Shown here in pieces: positions 1 through 7,473 of a stretch of DNA of 64,000 nt (positions within the stretch are counted from its first letter, which is position 1; every line of letters starts with the position of its first letter). The stretch spans positions 248,001 through 312,000 of the forward strand of contig NZ_JARJNS010000006.1 in NCBI RefSeq assembly GCF_030143245.1. The letters are read 5' to 3'. The translations under genes and the position numbers were made by a program. This stretch comes from Rhabdaerophilum sp. SD176. GTDB taxonomy: Bacteria > Pseudomonadota > Alphaproteobacteria > Rhizobiales > Beijerinckiaceae. The notes beneath the pieces are model-generated. The model had not been told where the DNA came from. It did not search any database and saw only the letters and a program-made list of their open reading frames with translations.

Positions 1-1131
1 CAGGTCAGGGGCATCGAGCACGACGAGATCCGCCGGGTTGCCGACTTCGACCCCGTAATCGGGGAGATTCATCAATTGCGCCGGCAAGGACGTCACCATG
101 TCGATGCAGCGCCCGAACTGTGCCGGCGGCACCTGCGCGACATTGGCGTAGAAATTCGCCATGCGGAGGAGCGAGACATCGCCGAAGGGCGTGAAAGGGT
201 TGAGCACATTGTTTGTCGCCACCGAGCAAACCACCCCGAGATCGAGCAGCGTATGGGCTGGCGCGAGGCCCCGAGGTGGTGCGTTTACCCCCTTCTGGCT
301 GGCGAGATACAGATCCGTGGCCGGCAGCACAGTGAGCGCGACGCCGCAATCCGCCATCCGTTTTGCCATAGCCTGGCGCTCGGCCTCGGGCATCATCGAG
401 AGCTTTGTCACATGCCCAACGGCCACGCGCCCCTGCCAGCCCTGCCGCTCGGTCAGGCGACAGATCGTTGGCAAGTGCATCCAGCTCGGATCGAGATCGA
501 AATCGAGGTGGAAATCCAGATCGACATCGAAGCGCCGGGCGAGATCGAACAGCCGCGTCATCTGCGCATCGGGGTCACTGTCTGTGTAGGGGCATCCGCC
601 AAGCGCGTCCGCGCCCTTCTCAAGGGCCTCGACCAGAAGCTCGTCCGCTCCTGGATCGTTGGTGAGGCCCTCCTGGGGGAAAACGCAAATCGACAGATCA
701 ATCGCCCAGGCATAGTCGCGCTTCAGGGCCCGGATGGCTTCGAAGCTCCGCAGGCCGGCCCGGGGGTCAACCTCGACATGGGTCCGCATGCGCGTCGTTC
801 CATGCTGGATGGCCTTTTCCAGCACGTTCGCGCCACGGGCATAGACATCCTCGAGAGTGAACTCGCGCTTCATTTGGCTGACAGCCCGGATCGCGACATC
901 CAACCCGCCATGAATATGCGCGCACCGCCCCAGCAGGCAGGCCTTGTCGAGATGGATATGGGTATCGACAAAGCCAGGAAGGACAGCGCATCCCTGCAAG
1001 TCGACAACGGGGGCATCCGCGACGATCCGGCGCTCGATAGCCATGATTTGCCCCCTGGATACCGCGATATCCATGGGCTCGGCATGGCCCGCGAGGGAAG
1101 CATGGCGGAAGAGTTTATCGATCGATGTCAT
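1..1131 (-). CDS. Cytosine deaminase-like amidohydrolase (3' end outside the window)
   Basis: Reading the minus strand from an ATG at 1131 gives 377 codons with no stop, so the last few dozen residues lie beyond the left edge (CodA-type enzymes are about 400-430 aa). The family hydrolyses C-N bonds in N-heterocycles such as cytosine or ammelide. The N-terminal metal motif is visible as VDTHIHLDK near residues 59-67. Later FHLDFDLDP and VAVGHVTKL supply further metal-site histidines. The position where CodA has Asp-Asp reads Asn-Asn here (ATNNVLNPFTPFGD), so substrate or metal use may differ. It is divergent from the NTF2-like gene and shares a likely GntR-controlled locus with an ABC importer, which suggests uptake and hydrolysis of one nitrogenous substrate. 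The 360-codon frame on the opposite strand is an antisense shadow. Confidence 0.88.
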   Translation of the reverse strand, partial: MTSIDKLFRHASLAGHAEPMDIAVSRGQIMAIERRIVADAPVVDLQGCAVLPGFVDTHIHLDKACLLGRCAHIHGGLDVAIRAVSQMKREFTLEDVYARGANVLEKAIQHGTTRMRTHVEVDPRAGLRSFEAIRALKRDYAWAIDLSICVFPQEGLTNDPGADELLVEALEKGADALGGCPYTDSDPDAQMTRLFDLARRFDVDLDFHLDFDLDPSWMHLPTICRLTERQGWQGRVAVGHVTKLSMMPEAERQAMAKRMADCGVALTVLPATDLYLASQKGVNAPPRGLAPAHTLLDLGVVCSVATNNVLNPFTPFGDVSLLRMANFYANVAQVPPAQFGRCIDMVTSLPAQLMNLPDYGVEVGNPADLVVLDAPDL

Positions 1132-1146
1132 TGCGTGCTTTATCTG

Positions 1147-1194
1147 TATGCAGTTTGAAACAGGCAGCCGCACGAATTGCATGCATTTTGCATG
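1147..1194. promoter_or_regulatory. Candidate GntR operator upstream of amidohydrolase and NTF2-like gene
   Basis: The gap between the divergent starts at 1131 and 1225 contains ATTGCATGCATTTTGCATG at 1176-1194. It also has a related half at 1147-1161 (TATGCAGTTTGAAAC). Nearly the same string, ATTGCATGCAGTTTGGCATG, occurs at 2504-2523 before the ABC genes. The shared word in two promoter gaps that flank a GntR gene is the basis for the call; binding is inferred. Confidence 0.5.
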
Positions 1195-1224
1195 CCGCCC
1201 TGCATCGTTTCACAGGAGATCCCC

Positions 1225-1647
1225 ATGCCCGCCACTTCGCTCGCTGCTGCCTCGACCCCACCCGATCCTGCGGAGATCGTCCGCGCCTATCTCGAGGCGT
1301 CGATGATCCCCGACCCGGAGAAAGCGGCGATCTTCATGCGTCCGGGCACCCTTATCACCTTCACCGGGGGGCGCGAATTCTCGCACCCGCGCGAACCGGC
1401 AAGTTTCAATGCCATGCGCTATCGCTGGGTGAAGAAGCGAATGGACCGTTTCGATGTCTGCCCGGGCGAGGCGGAAACAATCGTCTACAGCATCGGAACG
1501 CTCTATGGCGAATGGCATGACGGCACACCCTTTGAAGGCAACCGCTATGTTGATCGATTCGTGGTGCGTGACGGGCAGATCGTGAAGATGGATGTCTGGA
1601 ATGACAGTGCCGAGCGGATCCTCGTCCGGATGGACATCACCGCATGA
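1225..1647 (+). CDS. NTF2-fold / SnoaL-like protein, 140 aa
   Basis: A small single-domain protein with the composition of the NTF2-like (SnoaL) superfamily. It has a conserved acidic and aromatic core, including YGEWHDG.PFEGNRYVDRFVVRDGQIVKMDVWNDSAE near residues 88-125. The frame stays open 48 nt further upstream to 1177, but ATG 1225 is preferred because AGGAG at 1214-1218 sits six bases before it and the earlier codons overlap the operator-like repeat. Members act as small hydrolases, isomerases or ligand carriers; no specific reaction can be assigned. It is divergent from the amidohydrolase. Its last 11 bases overlap the convergent GntR gene. A helper role in the same pathway is inferred from position only. 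Confidence 0.75.
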   Translation: MPATSLAAASTPPDPAEIVRAYLEASMIPDPEKAAIFMRPGTLITFTGGREFSHPREPASFNAMRYRWVKKRMDRFDVCPGEAETIVYSIGTLYGEWHDGTPFEGNRYVDRFVVRDGQIVKMDVWNDSAERILVRMDITA

Positions 1648-2383
1648 TGGCGCGCACGCGCGGCTGGCCTGCCGGCGCAACCGGAGCAGGCTCCGCATAG
1701 GGTGCGAGGATATCCATGATGTCCCGACCTCTCGGCTTGGCAGGCGCCACCAGCGCCCTGTCCGCGACGGCTTCGAGATGGTGATGCATGAGGTTCATGA
1801 CATCATCGACCCGCCCGGCCTCCAGCGCATCAATCAGGGCACGATGCTCGGAAATTGCACAATCCGATGAATGGGGCCGGCTGAACGTGGCGAGGATCAG
1901 GCAGCAGCGATACGAGATTTCGCTGACATAGCGGATCAGGATCGGGCTCTCGGTCATCTCCGCCAGGAGGATGTGAAACTCGGTTGCGAGCCGGATCGAC
2001 ACCGTATCCGGACCGCCGCGCGCGCCATCCTCTGCATCGACATGGGCACGAAGCCGCGCGATCTGGCCGGCATCGAGCTGCCCTGCGAGCTGGCGGACAA
2101 CCAGCCGCTCCAGCTCGATCCGGATGTCGAACGTATCCCGCGCCTCTTGCCAGCTCGGCGTGGCGACCACCGCAATACGGTTGCGCCGGAGTTCGACCAG
2201 CCCTTCGGCGGCCAATTGGCCGAGCGCATGGCGGGCGATGGTGCGGCTGGCGCCGAAACGCTCGCCCAGAGCATCTTCCGGCAGCTTCGTACCGGGTTTC
2301 AGCGCCTGTTCGATGATTGCGCGCCGCAAGGCCTGGCAGATGATGGCCGCCTTGTCCGGCTTGCTGTTCCTCGTGGGTGCCAT
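1637..2383 (-). CDS. GntR-family regulator with FCD ligand domain, 248 aa
   Basis: An N-terminal winged helix (residues about 10-75) reads PGTKLPEDALGERFGASRTIARHALGQLAAEGLVEL, the standard GntR recognition segment. The C-terminal helical FCD domain carries FHILLAEM, SEHRALIDALEAG and a late MHHHLEA stretch, which supply the usual metal or ligand histidines. FCD members are mostly repressors released by a carboxylate or pathway metabolite. The gene lies between the two target-like promoter gaps (1131-1225 and 2384-2521), both with TGCATGCA-type words, so it probably controls the amidohydrolase, the NTF2-like gene and the ABC importer, and possibly itself. The start ATG at 2383 has only a weak upstream purine stretch. 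Confidence 0.9.
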   Translation of the reverse strand: MAPTRNSKPDKAAIICQALRRAIIEQALKPGTKLPEDALGERFGASRTIARHALGQLAAEGLVELRRNRIAVVATPSWQEARDTFDIRIELERLVVRQLAGQLDAGQIARLRAHVDAEDGARGGPDTVSIRLATEFHILLAEMTESPILIRYVSEISYRCCLILATFSRPHSSDCAISEHRALIDALEAGRVDDVMNLMHHHLEAVADRALVAPAKPRGRDIMDILAPYAEPAPVAPAGQPRVRAIMR

Positions 2384-2430
2384 GGCGATGCTATGCCTCT
2401 GTTTGCCCCGTCATACTCTCCTCCGGGCAG

Positions 2431-2523
2431 TGCATGCAATCCATGCTTCGTCAGGAGCCTTCCGCTGAACCAGGCTCCAGAACGAATGCAGATTGGCATT
2501 CCGATTGCATGCAGTTTGGCATG
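2431..2523. promoter_or_regulatory. Candidate GntR operator cluster before the ABC operon
   Basis: Three related words occur between the GntR and ABC starts. TGCATGCAATCCATGC is at 2431-2446, ATGCAGATTGGCAT at 2486-2499 and ATGCAGTTTGGCAT at 2509-2522. The last two differ at one base and are 23 bp apart, about two helical turns. The last one lies inside ATTGCATGCAGTTTGGCATG (2504-2523), which matches the copy at 1176-1194. Confidence 0.5.
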
Positions 2524-3411
2524 ACAATAATTGCCGCGATGGCCCCTCCTGCTGTGCTGCCCGCCAAGGACCTGACGGATCCTCATGCTGGTCGGCCTGT
2601 CCCCGCTGTCGAGTTGTCGCGGGTTTCGGTGACTTTTGGGCAGGCCAGCGACAGCGTCGCCGCCCTCGCGGAAACCAACCTCCGCATCCATGAAGGCGAG
2701 TTCCTCGCACTGGTCGGGCCCTCGGGCTGTGGCAAGTCGACCATCCTGCGGCTGGTCGGCGGGCTGATCCAGCCAACGGAGGGTGTTGTCATCCTTGGCG
2801 GGCGCGAGGTGGCAGCGCGGGCTCTGCGGATCGGGATGGCCTTCCAGAACCCGACAATGCTGCCCTGGCTGACGATCGAGCAGAACATCATGCTGCCCCT
2901 CAAGATCGTCGAGCCATTCCGGTCGCAGTTCCGGAAGGAAAAGCGTGGCGCCTTTCGCGACAAGGCCCATGACCTGCTGGCGCAGGTCGGGCTGAAGGGC
3001 TTCGCCGGCAAGTTCCCGTGGCAATTGTCCGGAGGCATGCTTCAGCGTGCCAATCTCTGCCGCGCGTTGATTCATGAGCCGCGCATGCTGATGCTGGACG
3101 AGCCGTTCGGCGCGCTCGACCAGTTCACGCGCGAGGAACTCTGGGCGATCATGCAGAAAATGTGGCTTGCCCATAAGCCAACCGTCCTGCTGGTCACACA
3201 TGACCTGCGCGAGGCTGCCTTCCTGGGTACGCGCATCTGCGTGATGAGCGCGCGGCCCGGCCGCATTGTCGATGACGCACCCGTGCCGTTCGCACGGCCG
3301 CGAACGATTGCCATGACCTTCGAGCCGGATTTCGTGGCGCTCAACCAGCGCCTGCGCAGCCTGATCGTCGAGGCCCGCAGCGGCGCCACAGTTTCGGAAG
3401 AATCCCTATGA
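2521..3411 (+). CDS. ABC importer ATPase, NitT/TauT (SsuB/TauB) type
   Basis: ATP-binding subunit of an importer of the nitrate/taurine/sulfonate/pyrimidine-precursor class. Walker A GPSGCGKST is at residues 66-74 from the chosen start. The Q-loop reads FQNPTMLPWLT, the signature LSGGMLQRANLCRAL (Gly-Met in place of Gly-Gln), Walker B MLMLDEPFGALD, and the H-loop LLVTHDLREA. The frame is open back to 2377, but those codons run through the operator-like repeats, so ATG 2521 or ATG 2539 is more plausible; neither has a clear Shine-Dalgarno. The stop overlaps the permease start by four bases (ATGA). The substrate is probably that of the neighbouring amidohydrolase (inference). Confidence 0.93.
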   Translation: MTIIAAMAPPAVLPAKDLTDPHAGRPVPAVELSRVSVTFGQASDSVAALAETNLRIHEGEFLALVGPSGCGKSTILRLVGGLIQPTEGVVILGGREVAARALRIGMAFQNPTMLPWLTIEQNIMLPLKIVEPFRSQFRKEKRGAFRDKAHDLLAQVGLKGFAGKFPWQLSGGMLQRANLCRALIHEPRMLMLDEPFGALDQFTREELWAIMQKMWLAHKPTVLLVTHDLREAAFLGTRICVMSARPGRIVDDAPVPFARPRTIAMTFEPDFVALNQRLRSLIVEARSGATVSEESL

Positions 3412-4184
3412 GGAAGATTATCAACCGCCAGAGAAGGCGGTCCTTCGGGCTCATCGCGCTGTTCTTCGTCGGGTGGGAAGTGGCATGCCTTGTCTCCGGC
3501 ATGTCTGACCTGATCCTGCCGCGGCCGAGCCAGGTTTTCACGACCATGTTCCAGCGGATGCCGATCCTCTGGCCGCATATTCTCCAGACGCTCATGACAA
3601 CCATGATCGGTTTCGCCCTCGGCGTGGCCCTCGGTGTTGTGCTGGGTGCGGTGATCGGAGTGTCGCGCACGGCCTATGAGACAGCCTATCCCTTGCTGAT
3701 CGGCTTTTCTTCCATTCCGAAGGTCGCGGTGGTGCCGATCTTCGTGCTCTGGTTCGGCTCGGGAACGGTGCCTGCCGTGCTGACGGCCCTGTCAATCTGC
3801 TTCTTCCCGATCGTCGTGAATATCGCCACCGGGCTCGCCACGACCGAACCGGAGCTGGAGGATGTGCTGAAGGCGCTCGGCGCCAGCAAGCTGGACATCC
3901 TCTGGAATGTCGGCCTGCCCCGGACGATGCCGTTCTTCTTCGCGTCGCTGAAGGTCGCCGTCACCTATGCCTTTGTCGGCACAGTTCTTTCAGAGACCGT
4001 CGCCTCGAACCGCGGCATCGGCAACGTCATGATGACGGCCTCGTCCAACTTCAATGTCCCGATGGTTTTCGCCGGGCTGTTCATCCTCGCGGGGATGGGC
4101 ATCGCCCTCTACGTCGTCTTCTCGTTGATCGAAAGCCGGGTCACCGGCTGGGCCAACCGGAAGAATGATTTCGCCGCCGCCTGA
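3408..4184 (+). CDS. ABC importer permease, NitT/TauT (SsuC/TauC) type, 258 aa
   Basis: Inner-membrane permease with about six hydrophobic segments. The cytoplasmic coupling loop EDVLKALGASKLDILWNVGLPRTMPFF (residues about 149-175) matches the EAA motif by which such permeases dock their ATPase. The N-terminal segment RRSFGLIALFFVGWEVACL begins the first membrane helix. It is translationally coupled to the ATPase by an ATGA overlap and followed 29 bp later by the binding protein, making a compact ATPase-permease-receptor operon. Family membership is secure; the transported compound is not visible in the sequence. Confidence 0.93.
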   Translation: MRKIINRQRRRSFGLIALFFVGWEVACLVSGMSDLILPRPSQVFTTMFQRMPILWPHILQTLMTTMIGFALGVALGVVLGAVIGVSRTAYETAYPLLIGFSSIPKVAVVPIFVLWFGSGTVPAVLTALSICFFPIVVNIATGLATTEPELEDVLKALGASKLDILWNVGLPRTMPFFFASLKVAVTYAFVGTVLSETVASNRGIGNVMMTASSNFNVPMVFAGLFILAGMGIALYVVFSLIESRVTGWANRKNDFAAA

Positions 4185-4213
4185 TCCAACCCATCTCCGG
4201 AGGTTCCCCGACC

Positions 4214-5239
4214 ATGATGAAAACACTTACCGCCCTGCTCGTTGCCGGCCTTGCCCTGACCAATGCCGCCAGCGCGCAGGAGACCACCATTCGCTTCACC
4301 CTCGGCTGGAAGACGCAAGGCTCGGACGCAGCCTTTTTTGTTGCGCGCGACAAGGGCTACTTCAAGGCCGAGGGGCTGAATGTGGTGATCGACCAGGGCG
4401 AAGGCTCCGGCGCGACGATCACACGCATCATGGGCGGCGCCTATGATGCCGGCTTCGGCGATGTGAATGCCATCATCCAGAACGCCGCCGCCAAGCCGGG
4501 CGAGGCGCCGGTGATGGTCTACATGCTTTGGAACCGCCCGCCCTTCGCGATCTCCTCCAAGAAGTCCGCTGGCATCACCAAGCCGTCCGACCTCGAGGGC
4601 AAGAAGCTCGGCGGCGCGCAGGGCACGCCGACCACACGCCTGCTGCAGGTTTTCGCCCGCAAGAACAATGTCGATGTCAGCAAGATTGCCATCTCGAACA
4701 TGGCGCCCAACCTGCAGGAGCCGCTGCTGATCAAGGGCGATATCGACGGCGCCCTGGTATTCAACATCACCGGCTATTTCAACCTGCTGCTGAACCGCCA
4801 GGATCCGGACAAGGACTTCAACTGGCTGACATTCAGCGATTTCGGCCTCGATCTCTATTCCAACGGGATGATGGTTTCCCAGAAGCTGCTCAAGGAAAAT
4901 CCCAAGGCGGTTGCCGGCCTGGTCCGCGCCACCAACAAGGCGATGATCGAGATCGCGAAGGACCAGAATGTCGCGATGAAGGCCGTGATGAATTTCGACA
5001 ACCTCGTCAACGAGGCGATCGAGAAGCGCCGCCTGCAATATTCTTTCACGAACCTCATCGTTTCCCCGGAAATGAAGGAAATCGGCATCGGCGACATCAA
5101 GGATGACCGCATGGCCCGCGCCATCGATATCGTCGTGGAAGGCTATGGTCTGACGCGCACCCCGAAACCGGACGAGATCTTCTCGCGCGCCTTCCTGCCG
5201 CCGCGTGCCGAGCGCGAACTCGTCTACACCGCCAATTGA
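4214..5239 (+). CDS. Periplasmic substrate-binding protein, NMT1/SsuA-like, 341 aa
   Basis: A Sec signal peptide (MMKTLTALLVAGLALTNAASA, cleavage near residue 21) precedes a two-lobed binding protein. Family features are FTLGWKTQGSDAAFFVARDKGYFKAEGLNV, the ligand-loop segment GSGATITRIMGGAYDAGFGDV, and DLEGKKLGGAQGTPTTRLL. This arrangement is usual for receptors of NitT/TauT importers of sulfonates, nitrate or thiamine-pyrimidine precursors. GGAGG at 4198-4203 supports the start at 4214; ATG 4217 is also possible. It is the last gene of the importer operon and is followed by a strong stem-loop at 5296-5332. Confidence 0.92.
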   Translation: MMKTLTALLVAGLALTNAASAQETTIRFTLGWKTQGSDAAFFVARDKGYFKAEGLNVVIDQGEGSGATITRIMGGAYDAGFGDVNAIIQNAAAKPGEAPVMVYMLWNRPPFAISSKKSAGITKPSDLEGKKLGGAQGTPTTRLLQVFARKNNVDVSKIAISNMAPNLQEPLLIKGDIDGALVFNITGYFNLLLNRQDPDKDFNWLTFSDFGLDLYSNGMMVSQKLLKENPKAVAGLVRATNKAMIEIAKDQNVAMKAVMNFDNLVNEAIEKRRLQYSFTNLIVSPEMKEIGIGDIKDDRMARAIDIVVEGYGLTRTPKPDEIFSRAFLPPRAERELVYTAN

Positions 5240-5295
5240 GGGGCACTGGCCTCCGCTGACATGCGGCTTGCGACCGGCTTTGTGCAGAGATGTGA

Positions 5296-5342
5296 GGGCG
5301 CCTTCAGGGAACGAATATCCCGGAAGGCGCCCTTCGCCTTTT
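5296..5342 (+). terminator. Stem-loop terminator after the ABC operon
   Basis: GGGCGCCTTC (5296-5305) pairs perfectly with GAAGGCGCCC (5323-5332). An inner GGGA/TCCC pair extends the stem into the loop. The downstream sequence TTCGCCTTTT gives a short pyrimidine-rich tail. It lies between convergent genes, 57 bp after the receptor stop, and may serve both strands. Confidence 0.75.
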
Positions 5343-5378
5343 CAGCTCGGGGCAAGGGGGCCGGATGCGGCCTTCGTG

Positions 5379-7064
5379 CTAGTGCACCGCATGCCCGGCA
5401 GCGACTTTCTTCGCCGGCTTGTGGATCGCGGCAGGCAGCGGCGCGGAGGGAACCGCGACAAGCGCAGGCTTTTCCTCCTCGCCGCGATCAATCCGTGCGA
5501 TCTGGTCTCGGATGCTTTGCATGACGTCGCGTGAAAAGGGGCCGAGGTGCAGGTAGAGTGCCATGATCGAGATCACGCTCCGGATGGCGGTTGGGTTCCG
5601 TATGGCGCAATCCGCCAGGGTCCACCAGACATGCATGGCCCAACGGGGGCGCATGGCGGTCATGAACCAGATGATCCGCGTCACGCGCCAGACATCCGCC
5701 AGCGCGGCTGGCAATGAAGGCGGCAGGACCGATCCTTTCCGCCTCAGCTTGCGGCCTACAACACGCAAGCGGCCGAAATAGGCCCTGGGTGTATAGATGC
5801 GCTCCAGAACCGAGAGATAATCGACGAGGATGTCGCGGCGGGGGCGCAGGGTTTCAAAATTCAGGCCCGACGTGCACTGATCACCATAATCGTCCTCGAC
5901 AGCCACATCGTTCCCGGCATGGAGGCGGCCCTCCTGCTCCAGACGACGCGTGAGCTGGGTGTTGGGCAAGGCGTAAAGAAGCCCGACCATGCAGACAGGG
6001 ATCGATGCATCCTCGATACAGGCGATCATCCCCTCTGCAGCGCCTTTGCGTTCGGTATCGAAACCAAGAATGAAGCCGGCGGTGACCGAAATCCCGGCGC
6101 CATAAATCTTGTGGATGCTGTCCGTCAGGCTGCGACGCGTATTCTGCTTTTTCTGCATCGCGACGAGTGTCTCCGTATCCGGGCTCTCGATACCGACAAA
6201 GATCAGGTAGAAACCGGCGTCGCGCAGCATACCCAGCAGGACATCATCATCAGCCAGGTTGACCGAGGCCTCGGTCGAGAATTCGAATGGAAATCCGTGC
6301 TTTTCTTGCCATTCAATCAAATGTGGCAGAAACAGCTTCAGTGCTTTCTTATTGCCAATCAGGTTGTCATCAACAAAATCGACCTGACCGCGATAGCCAA
6401 GCGCGTAGAGACGGTCGAGTTCGCCGAGCATCTGCTCTGTTGTCTTGGCGCGGGGGACGCGCCCGAACAACTCGATGATGTCACAGAATTCGCAGTTGAA
6501 TGGACATCCACGGGAATACTGGACGCCGACATAGAGATAGTGTTTAAAGTTCAAGAGATCAAACCGGGGCACCGGGCTCGTGGTCACATCGGTGGTGAAC
6601 TTCTGCGCTTCGAAAATGCCATGGCGGGCGCCCGAGTTCCAGGCGGCAACGAAATCCGCCATGACAGGCTCCGCCTCACCCAGCACCAGAAAGTCCGCTT
6701 CGCCGTAATGTTGCGGTGAAGAGGTTGCATCCGGTCCGCCAACCACAACAGGCCTGCCCCGGGCCTTGCACCGCTTGATAATGGAAAGGGTATCGGGTTG
6801 CTGCGGCAGCATGCCACCGGTCATGACAAGGTCGGCATGATCGATGTCGCTGTCAGTCAGCGTGCCGGTGTTGCAGTCAACAAGGCGGATGGTCCAATCC
6901 TGCGGCAGCAGCGCCGCCACCGTGAGAAGCCCGAGCGGGATGGCCGGATAACGGGCACCAACGACTTCGCAGGTCTTCCTGAAATTCCAGAAAGAGGCCG
7001 CAGCAAAACGCGGATAGACCAGCAAAACATTGCATGGCCGTGTCACGGGAAGCGCTGAGGCCAT
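5379..7064 (-). CDS. B12-binding domain radical SAM protein, 561 aa
   Basis: An N-terminal cobalamin-binding-like Rossmann domain (residues about 10-140, with LVDCNTG and VVVGGPDATSSP) is followed by a radical SAM barrel. Its [4Fe-4S] motif reads CPFNCEFC (Cys187, Cys191, Cys194). Then come DFVDDNLIGNKKALK and FVGIESPDTETL, and a C-terminal helical extension of the DUF4070 kind. Such proteins use SAM, often with cobalamin, for methylation or rearrangement of lipids and secondary metabolites; the substrate cannot be told. An upstream TTG at 7100 keeps the frame open, but GGAGAG directly before the ATG pair at 7067/7064 argues for the shorter form. The gene stands alone between a convergent ABC operon and the ThDP enzyme. 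Confidence 0.9.
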   Translation of the reverse strand: MASALPVTRPCNVLLVYPRFAAASFWNFRKTCEVVGARYPAIPLGLLTVAALLPQDWTIRLVDCNTGTLTDSDIDHADLVMTGGMLPQQPDTLSIIKRCKARGRPVVVGGPDATSSPQHYGEADFLVLGEAEPVMADFVAAWNSGARHGIFEAQKFTTDVTTSPVPRFDLLNFKHYLYVGVQYSRGCPFNCEFCDIIELFGRVPRAKTTEQMLGELDRLYALGYRGQVDFVDDNLIGNKKALKLFLPHLIEWQEKHGFPFEFSTEASVNLADDDVLLGMLRDAGFYLIFVGIESPDTETLVAMQKKQNTRRSLTDSIHKIYGAGISVTAGFILGFDTERKGAAEGMIACIEDASIPVCMVGLLYALPNTQLTRRLEQEGRLHAGNDVAVEDDYGDQCTSGLNFETLRPRRDILVDYLSVLERIYTPRAYFGRLRVVGRKLRRKGSVLPPSLPAALADVWRVTRIIWFMTAMRPRWAMHVWWTLADCAIRNPTAIRSVISIMALYLHLGPFSRDVMQSIRDQIARIDRGEEEKPALVAVPSAPLPAAIHKPAKKVAAGHAVH

Positions 7065-7178
7065 CATGTCTCTCCAATCGTCGATACCGTTTGAACTCAA
7101 CTATAAAGCACATCCGGGTATCATTTGCGTAAGACAAAACTGTCACGGGGGGGGACCATCATACAAAATCCATAGGGC

Positions 7179-7231
7179 CCTTCGGAAAACGCCCGAACCC
7201 GACATTGATCAGGCCTTGCAATGTTCACGCC
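7179..7231. repeat. Intergenic repeat R1, partial copy D
   Basis: Within the 409-bp gene-free gap 7065-7473, the stretch CCTTCGGAAAACGCCCGAACCC followed by GATCAGGCCTTGCAA (7207-7221) matches the second half of the repeat at 11391-11466. The last 15 bases are identical. The rest of the gap shows no gene; it must hold the promoter of the radical SAM gene and the 3' region of the ThDP gene. Confidence 0.5.
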
Positions 7232-7473
7232 AGCCAGCGCGTGCGACGGCCCGCCTAGCCCTGAATCCAGGCCGGGAAGAACGGTAACTTTTCCAGTTGA
7301 AAAGGCTGCGGATCGAACCGGCAACCGCAGTGACTTTCCGCCCAGCGTTGATCTTCCCGAACACCTCTTTGAGAGGCCACCGTCGATGCCGGAAGGCCCG
7401 TACCGCATGCGCCCTGAATGGCCCTGCCAGCAGCATCCGTCAGCGGCCAGCCGATTTCGCTCTGATATTGCGT

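Noticed and set aside
76-1158. A 360-codon open frame on the plus strand
   Set aside because: It lies antisense to the amidohydrolase, whose minus frame has clear family motifs; the plus product shows no domain.
2299-3201. A 300-codon minus-strand open frame opposite the ABC ATPase
   Set aside because: It is the complement of Walker A, signature and Walker B codons and has no motif of its own.
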